This document shows, piece after piece, positions 11,565 through 23,129 of a stretch of 64,000 bases of DNA (position 1 is its first letter; each line of letters begins with the position of its first letter). The notes beneath the pieces are model-generated. The model was given only the letters and a program-made list of their open reading frames with translations. It had not been told where the DNA came from and searched no databases. The stretch spans positions 2,100,501 through 2,164,500 of the forward strand of contig JBBDHG010000041.1 of assembly GCA_037951165.1 (NCBI GenBank), read 5' to 3'. A program made the position numbers and the translations under genes. This DNA comes from Lophius americanus. Lineage: Eukaryota; Chordata; Actinopteri; Lophiiformes; Lophiidae.

Positions 11565-12056
11565 ATGTCCGAAAGAAATAAAAATATGCAAAGAAATGTG
11601 TTTAAAATAGTTGCTTTGTTGACTGTCAGAGAAGACATCATGTCCGCCTGCCAGCAAAACCTGCTTGAACACATTGTTGTCATCAGTGATGTAGCAGAAA
11701 AAACTGTGAAACGTTCTATATTACATCTGAAGTTTCCTGTATTTAACATCATAGAAAAGGCAAAAAGTCTTCCTGTGATGTTAAATAAGACGGAGGTGCA
11801 GGCGGCAGTGGAGGTTTGTAAAAAGATGCCGAGGGCATCAATTTTTCCTGTTTTTCACGGCAAACTAAAAAGAGTTTCCGCAAGAAAAAAAGGAAAGCCA
11901 TTATTTGCATCTCTGGGATTTTGTTTGGGGGAAAATGTTGCTAATAAAGCGTTTTGGTTCAGTGCTTGTAATGTTGTGGGTTTTTGTCATTTCCCGTCTC
12001 CCAGAAAACACAGACGGCGGTGGAAAGTTGAGGGAACGTCGCATACGAGTCGATAA
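11565..12056 (+). other. unrecognised 163-codon open frame
   Basis: An uninterrupted frame starts ATGTCCGAAAGAAAT and ends at TGCATACGAGTCGATAAA. The predicted protein is Lys/Val-rich without a motif I recognise, and it has no signal peptide or clear membrane span. It directly follows the truncated R1 copy. Its length is the greatest for non-repetitive sequence outside septin 9, but in 64 kb of AT-rich intron this can occur by chance. No splice context or homology supports it. Confidence 0.12.
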
Positions 12057-12169
12057 AAGCACATTTGCAGCTAATATTATGAACTTAGTCGTATTTCAAT
12101 ATTAAATATAAATTTTATGTTTAAATGTTTAATCTCAATCTAAATACATCCAAATCTAAGAACCTAAAT

Positions 12170-12647
12170 ATTTAGCTAAAATGCATTTTCACGCTGACGT
12201 GTGCGGAACTACCGAAATAAAAGCTTGACGGAGAGAATCCACTTCTATCCACGGTAAATGTGGCCCCATTTTTGAACCGAGGCGGTTCCTGAGCTGGTTC
12301 TGGCCCAGTGCCTAAACTTGGAGCCGATTCTTAGCATTTCCACCGCAGAAGAAATGGAACCTGGCCCCTTGTAACGGATTTTTAAGAGCGACAGGAAGAT
12401 CTTCTTTTCTCGGTTTTTATCCACTGATCACAGCGGATACAAGGAAATCCAACAGATTCAAACACGAGCAAAGAAATACAAAGAAAGGAATACTCAAATA
12501 AATGATAAATACTACAAAAGAACAAAGAAAGGGGTACATCACCCTAAACACGGGTCTTTAAGATCAAACAAAAGTTCTCTGGGTTTTATTAAGCTTTTAT
12601 TTTGGTACTTCGACGGAAGTCAGTGTCAAAATGCATTTCAGCTAAAT
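12170..12647. mobile_element. family R6 inverted-repeat element, 478 bp
   Basis: The arms at 12170-12226 and 12591-12647 are inverted copies. ATTTAGCTAAAATGCATTTT pairs with AAAATGCATTTCAGCTAAAT. Further in, AAATAAAAGCTT pairs with AAGCTTTTATTTTGGT. The core contains GAGGCGGTTCCTGAGCTGGT, also found in the copy at 62.2-62.8 kb. No transposase frame, so non-autonomous. Confidence 0.75.
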
Positions 12648-13124
12648 AAATAGTTTTGTTCTGAATATTTATTGATTGACATTACGCAACATTTAGACAT
12701 AAACATGTCTAAAAAATATAAATGCGTTATATTTATGTTCAACATCTAGACTTTCTTATTTCACACATATTCCTAGGAAGGTAAATATTGCTGTAAACCA
12801 GATTTAAAAAATTAAATATTGTTTGGAGCTGAATGCGGCAAAAAGTTAAAAGTGCTATTTTGCCGACGGCGCCCCATACTTATCCCAACCACCTCACTGT
12901 AATCAACCTTAAAATCCAGTGTCATGTGGGAGTTGGCGAGTCAGGTGAATATATCTCTGTTCAATGCCTTCAACTTTCTCCAAGGTATCTATCAGTCTTT
13001 CAGAGTTTTACCGCTCACACAGCGTAAGTGTTAACTGATTGACCGCAACGGGACTTGCTACATTCCTCTTATTGGCTAATAAGCATTAAAGTTCATTTCA
13101 TGCTGGAATGCGAACCTTCTGTTT

Positions 13125-13700
13125 AGAACTATCCCGGAAAAGTCCCCAGTCCCCTTTGTTGTACAAGGGATCCCCCTGATTTAACCCCCTCAAATTAAAG
13201 GGGAAGTTATTTCCGCAGGTATTTTCAGCTACAACAATCTCACTGACGTGACTCAAATATGAACTATTAGACTAAAATACGGGGGAAATATGATATAAAC
13301 ATGATACGATTTCCTTTGGACAATTTAAACCTTTGGCTATAAAGCGCCGCCTATTGGCAGAAAAGTACAACTCTATAAATCAATCCAGCGCTTCCTCACA
13401 CTAAAGTTCATACTAGCTTAAAATTTGGAAATGGTCCATGAAATAGTTTTGGAGTTATGCACAGGAAACAGATATTTGACAGATGGATCTCCCAGAGTCG
13501 ATTCACATCCCCCCGAATTTGGACTCAATCGGACCATTGGTTGAAAAACTTTGGCCGAAAACGTTTATAGATAAATCTCCCTCTAGTGTTGCAAATACAC
13601 AACCGACCTATCCCAAAATCACTCCAGTTCTTCCACGTACTAAGGTCTACGATTGGCACGTCATTTGAAAATGATCCATTTAATGATTTTTGAGTTGTTG
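13125..13700 (+). repeat. family R3 copy
   Basis: It starts CCCGGAAAAGTCCCCAGTCC and continues with TTGTTGTACAAGGGATCC, CTCCCTCTAGTGTTGC, TCACTCCAGTTCTTCC and GAAAATGATCCATTTAATG. Several of these sub-blocks appear twice within the copy, so the family is internally repetitive. Confidence 0.7.
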
Positions 13701-14107
13701 CATGAACTCACCCCGACTCTTCCGGGACATAATAACTGCTCGGTGTCACAAATCATCACTCGGCAAACTTTGCAGCGATTATTACACCGAGGCCGATTGC
13801 ATCAGCGGCCTTTTGAGTGACAGGATGCAGATTATCTGTAATGACATACTCCAGGTCTGCGGCCAAACTGCCTCCTGGGCTCGATGAGCAACCAGCCCCG
13901 AGCCTTCTGCTCATTGGTTGGTTGCTCCCTAAACAAACAGTCACACTCTAGCGGAGGCAAGAACCAGCAGATACGAGATAAAGATGAACGCAGGCAGAGG
14001 CGAAGAGGGAGAAACAGCAGAGACGGGATAGCGGAGAGAGTTACTCAACCTTCTGCATTGATTTTTGTTTCTCTTTCTTATATAGACCCATGAATGTTCA
14101 GGAGCAC

Positions 14108-14731
14108 TAGGTGGGTTTACACCGGACACTTTTCTCCTTCCCCAATTAAACCTTTCCGAATTACAATTTCGGTCGCTTGTTTACGTGACCTGTGACCTTT
14201 CCCGACCCGCTGTTTATACGCATCTAATCATCTAATCGGAAACAGCTTTCAGACGCGCGCAGACGATCCAAACTCTAGTTCACAAGGTGGCGATAATGTT
14301 ACGAGGAGCTGGGCGCCAACAAGCGCCCAGAAGAAGAATACGACAAAGAGGGCATGAACAGGAAGTGACCTTTTGTCCATCTAAGTTGCGATGAGTAATT
14401 GACGTAGACCGGTACTGTTTTGAAGTCGCCGTATCTAAAACGCATCACGGCGCTGAAAAAAAAAAAAAACTCAGTCGGAACATTACGTCACGACGCTGGG
14501 CATGAACAGCTACGACTCTAACCGAGAACTTTCAGAAGCAGCGTTTCCAGCGACGGGATATCGGAAAGTCTTTCATGAAAGGACTTAGACTACCTCCTCG
14601 TAAAAGAGTGAAATCTCATTCGGTGAGACTTTCCTTTTAAGATAGAGGTGTTTACATGCAATAGTTTCTTTCTCATTAGGCGTCTTTTCAGAATCTATTG
14701 GGAATTAGGCTGTCCTTGTAAACCCGCCTAC
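14108..14731. mobile_element. MITE-like element with GGGTTTACA termini
   Basis: The left end TAGGTGGGTTTACACCGGAC (14108) is matched by the right end TGTCCTTGTAAACCCGCCTA (14711-14730) in inverse. The 624-bp body has no transposase. A CTGGGCGC/GCGCCCAG hairpin lies at 14309-14330 and an A-run at 14459-14470. Confidence 0.7.
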
Positions 14732-15559
14732 TGTGTCCTATAACACCCAGGTCATTCTCGGGGGGGGGATCATCATCCAACCCCCCTTTTTTGATCTGTG
14801 GCGGAGTGACAGCTCTCCCATTTCACAGACGCCTCTAAAGCGTCTGTTAACGAGTAACATCTGCATTCCATGCCCCACAAAGAACGCGACAGTAATCTTC
14901 TGTGAGCGAGTAACCTCCTTACATGTCATCGGAGATAACAGCATGACTCAGATCACGACTCAGCGGCCGCAGCCTTTGAACCCAGACTCTTCTCAAACGA
15001 GACGGAACCAACGGATGCACCAAAATAGCACAATGTGCCGCACATATGATTCTCTCCGGATTGGCATTCCTCTGGTGGAGTCGTGTTTTATTTGACTGAG
15101 GCCAGACGCCGCGGCGAGCCGGCGAGAACACTAATTCAGTGAAATCAAATGTTAAAAGGTGGGAAGTGGAGCGTGTCGCCTCACCTTACAGGAAGCAGTC
15201 GTTCTGAAACTCCACAAGTGATTGCACTTTGATGAAAATGCAGAGCTGAAGAAGTTTTGTCCGGTAAATAAAAGAAGGGGAGCTTTAAGTCTCGCAAAAG
15301 TAGCAATTTAGGAGCAGAGGGCTGAAGGGATTTGTGAAGTGAACGGAGGAGAGTCTAGACTTTTTCTCTGCATGACTGGATAGGTCCCATCAAGGAGGTG
15401 CCTCTGCTCCTTTAACGTCTGATAAGAGCCTTCAGAGTTTCAGTTTCACAGCCGGTGTCGACGGATGCAGCCTAACATTTCTGGAAATGGTTTTGATTAT
15501 ATACAATCCATGATGTATATGTAAATATATATATATGTATTTATGTTTATTGGTTTCCT

Positions 15560-16091
15560 GTTTAATTTCCTAATTAACTGTTTGGTTGAACACATTTTGA
15601 GACACTATTTCTTTTTGAAAAATGTGACGGAAGCTGTTATAATAATAAGACCCAGTGGTGGCATGTATATGTAAAGAGGAAGGGGCCAAGGGTGGTGCCC
15701 TGGGGGACCACAGGGGTCAACCAAAAAGGAGGTATTACAATGTCTATAGAGAAAGTCCTAATAGATAAAGAGGACTTTTATTGGTATTTTAAAACATTTG
15801 AGGACTTGCTAAACGGAAATATGTAACATTAATAAAACCAAAAAAAGAGGAACAGTTCTCTAAAAACATGCTTCACCAAAAAATGATTATTTTCCATGAA
15901 ATACATTTTTCATCATTAACTTATTATATGAATCAGATTTTGTCCTTTATGTTTAAAAACTTAACCAAACGATTTGTCGTCTTATGGAAAACTAAAACGT
16001 CTCAGATATTAAATTAATGAATGCCCCCCAAAAAATATAATTTGCAAATATAATTAAATTGTTTTTCTATTGGCCTGGACATTAAAGGGTT
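15560..16091 (-). mobile_element. family R1 copy with right inverted terminus
   Basis: It contains TTGGTTGAACACATTTTGAG, the reverse-transcriptase scrap at about 15650-15715 and the right end GGACATTAAAGGGTT (16077-16091). The left end is blurred (CTAATTAACTG). Length of about 530 bp. Confidence 0.65.
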
Positions 16092-16479
16092 TAAACATTC
16101 CCGAATTCCAAAGAGCTTACACTTACATAGTTTTTGGCTTTTTGAATCTGCAGCCCACTAGGAGAGCCGTGTGGGTTTCCTGTTTGTGACCTAGAGGCCT
16201 CACAGAATCTGGAGAACATCATGTCGGTACCAGAGGGGTATTATATGGACTTCAAACAGGAAGTGAACCTATGACGAGGAGCAGTCAGTTTGAAACACAG
16301 GCGTGTGATGCGTTTCTGTGGCTCTAAGGACAGATCTGTCACGTGTGGAGATAAATGTGATCATCATCTGGGTTTTCTCAACCTGGAGATCCGTTTCTAA
16401 CAGGAAGTCTGCATGACGAGCAGCTGAAGCTCCGTCGCCTCCTAACAACAAGTCCAGCAGTTTACATGTCCTAAAGGCC

Positions 16480-16580
16480 CTTCAGCAGGACCCTGAACCC
16501 AAATCTGTTCCCCGAGAGATTAACATGGGGGTGTCCACTGCTCCTCAAGGGGGCCGCGATCCAGCGACTTCTATAGACGG
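16480..16580 (+). repeat. short interspersed repeat fragment
   Basis: The wording CCTTCAGCAGGACCCTGAAC...TGTCCACTGCTCCTCAAGG resembles a common fish interspersed repeat, also seen in diverged form at 59035-59135. No tRNA-like boxes could be assigned. Confidence 0.3.
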
Positions 16581-16584
16581 TCCC

Positions 16585-16800
16585 AAGTCCGGATAAATGG
16601 GGAAGGTTGCGTCAGGAAGGGAATCCGGCTTAAAAACAATGCCAAATCATTCACAACATGAAACTGATTTCCAAACTGGATCAGCAGTTGGTCCAGTAAA
16701 CAAATGCCATCACTGGTACCGTTAGCCAGCGGGGTACCGGCGATAACGACAACTATGGTTGGAAACAGATGATCCTATGTGGCGACCCCGAAAGAAGATT
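16585..16800 (+). mobile_element. non-LTR retroelement fragment
   Basis: GATAAATGGGGAAGGTTGCGTCAGGAAGGGAATCCGG is shown in part here and recurs near 54670, directly in front of an endonuclease-like region. It closes with TGTGGCGACCCCGAAAGAAG and an (ATT)n tract shared with the oppositely oriented fragment that follows. Confidence 0.55.
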
Positions 16801-16826
16801 ATTATTATTATTATTATTATTATTAT
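16798..16826. repeat. (ATT)n microsatellite
   Basis: About ten ATT units. They form the joint 3' tail of two retroelement fragments lying tail to tail. Confidence 0.95.
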
Positions 16827-16837
16827 GACAATCTTGC

Positions 16838-17066
16838 ATGCAGCCATCCATTGTCTCCGGCTCCAGGCATCCCTCTCCACAGGGAACCCTCCCCAGCTCA
16901 TCCATGGGGATGATTCGTTACGAGATATATATTCCCTCCAGCGAGTTCTGGGTCCACCTCCGGGTCTCCTCCCAGTTGGATGTGCCTGAAAAAACCTCCA
17001 GTGGGACGAGACCCCCCCCCCCCTACGAAGGAAGCTCATTTCAGCCGCTTGTATCCTTGAGCTCAC
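16838..17066 (-). pseudogene. non-LTR retrotransposon ORF2 C-terminal remnant
   Basis: The minus strand reads IQAAEMSFLRR, then AHPTGRRPGGGPRTRWREYI and SRNESSPWMSWGGFP. This matches the recurrent C-terminus of fish non-LTR ORF2 proteins (PTGRRPRGRPRTRWRDYI type, from memory). It lies outside the reverse-transcriptase core. The copy is 5'-truncated and has lost the usual EEL region spacing. Confidence 0.7.
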
Positions 17067-17269
17067 CCGGAGCAGGAAACGGGGTTAAAAAGACATTCAT
17101 CTGTATGGAAGCATCTAATTAAAAATGACCCCAAGCTGCAATAAGGGAATTGTAGGATCCAGCATTTTAAGATAATAATCCATATGAAAGACTAATAGTC
17201 TGCATATCTCGGCCCCTCCTCTTTCAATCTGAAGAACATATTCAAAATCTGCCTGTCAAGCTCCAAATC

Positions 17270-17660
17270 GTATGAAAATGCAAAACAAAAATCTCTGGCC
17301 TTATAATAAGCCGTTATGAATTATCCTTTGAAGCTGTAGGGTTTCCTGTGTGCCGTGCCGTACATCAACCAGTGTGTGTGCAGAAGCTGTTGGCTGATGA
17401 GAAGTGTCAATTAATCTCTCCGTTGGCACCAATTAATTATTCAGGGTTTGACAAAGTGTTATGTCAGGAAATGAGAACATACGCAAGATTTCTTGGCAAA
17501 CGTTTTTCACTCTTTTTTCTTTTTTTTTCCTGTTATCCTGGCACGGCTCACTGGCAACCAGAAATCTTCTTTCAGACAATTGTTGTCTGGCCTCGACCTT
17601 CACATGAACGTCATTTATCAGGTTAATATTTCCAGAGATTAGGTGATATGTAAACATTCA
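17270..17660. promoter_or_regulatory. possible conserved noncoding element
   Basis: This stretch is free of repeats and has balanced composition. It carries several homeodomain-type cores (CAATTAATC, CCAATTAATTATTCAGG). No frame is open. The suggestion rests on texture only. Confidence 0.2.
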
Positions 17661-17920
17661 GCTGACAGACATCAACCGCTATCCTTGAGCACTAAACCCA
17701 CTGTGTCCATTCCTTAAGCTGGCCTGCAATCCAAGCCTCCTGGAAAACTGACACAAAGCCCCCCCCCCTCTCCCAACCCCACCAGACACACGATTCTATT
17801 TCATTGTAACAAAAATCAACACTTCCTCTCAAGGCCTTGACTACGTTCTCCTCCACACATCACACGCAACGCTACATTTACGGAGTTTCACTTGAATGCG
17901 CCAATGATATGAGGAACATG

Positions 17921-18396
17921 AAAAAAACCCAGAGAGCGCAAACCTCCCCCCGGCCACTACAGTACGCGAGTGTACGGAAAAATTCATATGCATATTTCCC
18001 CCATCAATGTCCGAGTTATTACCAGCCTGTAAATCTACCGACAACTCCAACAAACTCTGAGTATCTCTAGAATACTCGCTGTAGCCGTTCCTCTCCTGTG
18101 CCTTTTACTTCAGTGTCTCTGTTCAGCCCATGGAATCCCTAGCTCTATCCCGAAAGGAACATCAAAGGAATCCAAGGAACTCTTAAAACTGACGCCTAGC
18201 GCATCCCCACATAAGGAACAAAGATAGCAATAGCCACATTGCGACATCACTCCTCCAAACGGCTTATTACTTTATTTTTTTATTGACGATTTGTCAGCAA
18301 AATGTAATCACCTATAGTTTGTCCCAAAACTTGCATCTGGGTAAAAGTTCATGCAAATCAGTCGAGTAGGTTTTCCGAAATCTCTCTCACAAACAA
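17921..18396 (+). repeat. family R2 copy
   Basis: It begins AGAGAGCGCAAACCTCC and follows the family order, including ACCGACAACTCCAACAAACT, TGTGCCTTTTACTTCAGTG, TCTCCAAACGGCTTATTA and TCTCTCACAAACAAGC. Confidence 0.75.
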
Positions 18397-18984
18397 GCAT
18401 CGGAGCTGCATTTGATCCCCAAGCTTCATCACATTTCCTGCCTGCTTCCAATTAGACGAGGAAGAGTTTGTTATGTTATTGTTTAACTTTTGCCCCGTTT
18501 GGTAAATGTCCTGCAGCAAACAGGAACGAGACAGAGACTAATAGGAATCAGTAAAATGATCCCTGGCCCACACAATGTGTAATTACTGAAGAGGAGTCAA
18601 TCCTGTGGTTGACGATTGATTCCCTACAGCAGGAACTGAGCTGTGGGTGGGTTTTTTTTCTTCTTCTCCCAGGCGCCCCATAGTTTGTTTTCAGTTCTGA
18701 ATTCGAGCCAGTCGCATCAAACATTATGCCCACAGTTTCATCTGGAAACTCCCACCGCCATCATGAAGGATACGGTTGCAAAGAAATGTTGCGACAATAT
18801 TAATTAACACGACCTGGCAGAAAGGTGGAGAAAATCTACCAAAGGTTTGATCACATCCGCACCGAGGACAAGACTCCACTAATTCTTATTTTATTTCACG
18901 TGATTGAGGTTAATCACTATAAATGAGGACAAGTAACCTTCAAGCAAAAGCTGGGGAGGGGAAGATGAACTTCAATTATCATTT

Positions 18985-19195
18985 TTAGGAAAATGGGCGC
19001 CGAAGACTCGCCAGTGCTTCCCGTTTTGTCCGATCTCATAGAAGAGTTACTGCAAAGGCTGAAAAAGCGAATGCTGGTTCTGATAGAAAAGTGTCGGAAC
19101 ACAAAGTGCATTGCTGCCCGAGTGGCAAAAGGGGGACCTATACAATATCACACAAGTGGTTTTAATGTTATGGCCGGTCGCTGGAAAGTCATAAG
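18985..19195 (+). pseudogene. internally deleted Tc1-like transposon remnant
   Basis: TTGTCCGATCTCATAGAAGA, GGTTCTGATAGAAAAGTGTC and GGAACACAAAGTGCATT match the N-terminal (DNA-binding) part of a fish Tc1-like transposase gene. This is fused directly to GGCAAAAGGGGGACCTATAC and GTGGTTTTAATGTTATGGC, its 3' end. The catalytic core is missing between them, so the copy is inactive. Confidence 0.7.
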
Positions 19196-20564
19196 CCCTC
19201 CAGGAAACCCTTAAGAGGTTTGGGCTACGGGGGAAACACAGATCATACATGTTATTGCTCTGATCCAATAAGTCTGACGGCACTTAAACCCTTTCTGCAA
19301 TCTTCAAGGGTGAAAGAAAGAGAAAAACCCGGTTCCCATGAGGTGAAAGCTTTAAATCTCTGTTCTGGTGCCGTTCAGTACTACACTTCCATTTCCTGAG
19401 TGTCTCGGAAAGTCTGTTTCCCAGTCACTGCCCTTATATCCCCCACCCCCCTTCTAACTGTAGATGACATTTCCATTGACCCTCCTGTCTCCCCTCTGAA
19501 GAGATCATTAAGTTTTATGTGGGCCGCTGTCCGGATCAGGAGATGGATGGAAGGTCCAGAAAGCAGCAGGAAGCACAAGAGTGGACTGACACTCTTAAGT
19601 GGGTCACGTGACTACAAGATTCACATGTGCATCATTTAATACGTCTAAAAATGCGATGGAGTCACTGTTGTGTGGATTCACATCTTGAGAAGGAGAAATG
19701 GACTCTCATCTAAATCTAGTGGAGAGAAGAGGGGCGGGCTTAGAACCCCCCCCCACAACTGTGATCCAATCTGTTGGGCTGCGTATGAAAACCCGTAGAA
19801 CATTTGGATGGAACTTGACGCAGAAGTAGGTTCTTGTTGCAAAATATGGAGTCACAAAAAAAATTCCAAGCATAAGGTAAAAATTGAAAATGAAAATAGA
19901 CATGTTCTATAAATATAGAATAAAAGAGTGACAAAAGCACTAGAGCAGGCTGTGCAAATGAAAAAAGGTGCATTTCGGATCCGGTCAGCCGGATGTGAGC
20001 TGGCAAAGGAAGAACCTCCAGTCTTGGTTAATGTGAAAATCATCACTAGCTTAATGCTACGTGGTGCTAACTATGACAGAGATAATAAATCAAAGTGTGA
20101 TTAGGGTTTGAGATTGAGACGTCGGGCCGAGGTTCTCACTGGGCCCTCACCTGCATCCTCATTTAACCTCATCCATACTTTGAAACCAAAGGAGCGCAAC
20201 AATTAAAAACAGTTTTTACACCAAAAACATACCTCGTAGTTCTGGGCGCTGAGGTCCAGTCAGGTCGCCGACAGCTACAACTGACATAAAGAAGTCAACA
20301 CTTAAGAAAAGGTTTGAAGAATGTTTTTGTCCCACTTCTTCTTTCTGCCTGGTGACTCATGTTAGCCCCGGCCCTCGGAAAATGCTACCCCTTGTTTAAC
20401 GTCGATGCAAAGTAGGTGCTGGTCGGTTCCAAAACACAGCCCTCCACGTGAAAACGTCTGGAAATACAAACCATGACCTTTCCCAAAACACCTCGAAAAG
20501 ACCCGAAGAGTGAAAAGAGGCCGAGAAAGAGCCGGAGGGTCGTTGAGGTAAAGGAGAATGCCCA

Positions 20565-21125
20565 TAGATGCGTCTTTTCCACCAAAACGAACCTGGTGCT
20601 GGTGCTGGTGCTAGGGCTTAGTAGGTTCATCTCGCGAACATCCTGAGAACCTGTTTGCTTTTCCATTGGCAAGGAACCAAGTCAGAGCCATTGCATCACC
20701 GCATAAGGTCAGTACGTCATTGTCGGTTTACCCAGAACCACTCACGCCATAATTAAGCACAACAGCGAAGATGGAGGAGCTCTTCGTCTCCATGAAAGTG
20801 CTGTTTCTGGCTTTGCAAGCCTACGTTGAGAGCAAGATTTTTAGGTTTATTTTTACAGTTTAATCGGATGAAACTCGCTCGGCTGTTATTCTAGAAATGG
20901 CGGTTCAGTGTTTGTGCAGGTCTTGACGGTCACAATAGCCCCGCCCTCAGCCTCTAACATAATCGGTTCTTGGTTGTAGCCCAGCAAAGAGTTGGTGCTT
21001 GTCTGGCACCAGTTTTGAGAGCCATGAGCTGGTGCTTAGGCTGTCGAAAAGCAAAAAACTGGTGCTACGTCAGGCTCTAGCTCCAAATTAGAACTGGAAC
21101 CAGCTCGGTGGAAAAGGGCTATAAG
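20565..21125. mobile_element. family R5 element with TTTTCCACC ends
   Basis: The left end is GTCTTTTCCACCAAAACGAAC and the right end is CAGCTCGGTGGAAAAGGGC, giving inverted TTTTCCACC/GGTGGAAAA termini. Both ends carry GGTGCTGG/ACCAGC-type subrepeats. The body of about 560 bp has no transposase. Confidence 0.6.
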
Positions 21126-21499
21126 TGTAAGCAGAGTCTAAGAAAGCCAGCAGGGTAGTCATGGTGAATCTGAGTACAATTACAAGATCCTGAGCAGCTC
21201 TCTGTATGCTGGAGGTTGAGCGACCACAACACAAACATTTATGAGAAACATGAAGGGGGATCAAGGTGGGATGCGACCGCCAGGAATGAAGAGGAAAAGC
21301 AGAGGGCTGGTTAAAATGCGTACGTGCCGGATGCAGTGTGTTTCCTCTGTACATTTGCACTAAAGGATTTTTCTTCTCTTCTTCCTATGAGTCACATAAT
21401 TATACCTGAATCATACTGCTAATTAAACTTCTCTGTAGGTCAGCTGCTATATTTTACAACAAAGTCTATGAGAACGAGGAATTCAAGCTGAACCAACCG

Positions 21500-21950
21500 G
21501 AAAAAGAACTCGGACCTCCGCCACGGCACAACATAACCCCAGGTAAAAGAAAGATTCATGCAGACTTCTCCATTAATGTCGGAGTTATTTCCAGCCGCTA
21601 AATCTACCGACAACTTCAACAAACTCTCTGAGTATTTCTCAACTTTGTAGCCAGTCTTCTCCAGCAACCTCCACTTCGACATCTCTGTTCAGCCCACTGA
21701 GCTCCGCCCCCAAAGGAAACAAAGGCAGCAATTGCCACATTGTGAAGGAACTAATCCAAACGGCTTATACTTTTCTTTTCTTATATTCTAAAAGCGATGA
21801 AACGCCACTCAAACATAAACTTCCTCTAGGATATTCCTAAACCTACCTCGGGTTAAAATCGCTCCAGTAGTTTTTCCGTACTCCCGCACACAAACACATA
21901 AAACAGAGAACCGCACAGGACCTTGTTTTCTGGGGCGGACATATTAAAAC
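21500..21950 (+). repeat. family R2 copy
   Basis: It starts GGACCTCCGCCACGGCACAAC, has the TTCTCCATTAATGTC and CAACCTCCACTTCGACATCT blocks, and ends CACAGGACC...GGGGCGGA. The GAGCCCCCAGC segment is shortened. Confidence 0.75.
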
Positions 21951-22899
21951 CAAACAAAGAATGTGATGCGTGTGATCTGAGACCAAAGTAAAGATTAAGA
22001 GTTTACATTTTATAACCCAAGTCTACGATAAGAAATGATCAAGCAGGAAATTGCTTCTAATTCAAATGTGAGGATTGCAAGCGAGCCAAACGCCAAATTG
22101 TGCAACATTCCCATTACCATACCAGAACCAAACTGTGATGGATGACCCGTAATGCCTTAAGGCTCAATACTGCAACCTGACCCGTACGACAGCACCACAG
22201 AACTCCACCTTTTGCAGAGCTGCTGTGACCCACAACACGTCGCCACTGACAGGACACGATATTCATGACTCCGTTCTTCGGCGGCGTACGAGCACAAACG
22301 CCCTCCGCTGCAGGAAACGCGTGTTTTATTGTGATTAACTTTGTTAGCGGACGAGACGAGACGAGATTGATCGTTCACCATTTTGTGCACAGAAAAAAAG
22401 AAGAGGAAGCGGCACATTGCCCAAGAAAGACATTCCTCACTTGATTCTGATGGAACAGGAAAAAAAAATCGAGGCCTTTATTAGATTAAAGACACATGGA
22501 CTCAATTACCTCCGAGACCATGAAGACGTTCGGTAGTGAGAGATGGAATACTTTTGGACAAACAAGTCTGGTTGTTTATGGCAAAACAACTTCATGCCTC
22601 TCCCTATTCTTAGCTATCCCGCCTTCTGGGGGAATTCTTTGGTGGAATAAGAGCCAACTGAGCCCGTCGGCAAACACACGTGATCGGAACCACAATTCTA
22701 TGCAGTTCTGGATTTTTTCTTCCTGACAGGCATCAGATATCGAACTCTAGCGTTCATCTGCTGCTCAAATGTTACCAGGACATTTATAACAACATGGCCG
22801 ACAGGAGGGGACTAATGATTTATGCTATTCGTTTTATGTTTAAGGACTAAACATGAGGATTGTGTTAGGGATATAACATAAGGACTTAAAACGTTCCTA

Positions 22900-22995
22900 T
22901 GACTTTTATATTATGCTTTTTCATTTGATGCTTTTACCTTTGAGATTTAAATCCGAATTCAAAGTGCGTTGTAAATAAAATGTATTACTATTATT
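22900..22995 (+). mobile_element. retroelement 3' tail fragment
   Basis: AAAGTGCGTTGTAAATAAAATGTATT followed by ATT units resembles a fish LINE 3' end also present near 45340-45387. Only the tail remains. Confidence 0.35.
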
Positions 22996-23129
22996 TCACA
23001 TTTCCTGCCGTTTGATTCACTTGTCAGCAATTTGGATGAACAAGAAGAAAACGCTGGGCGGGTCGAGTCGACTGTCACCCATCGTGATGCATCCTGTAAT
23101 AATACCGTATATAAATCAGAGGCAACATC

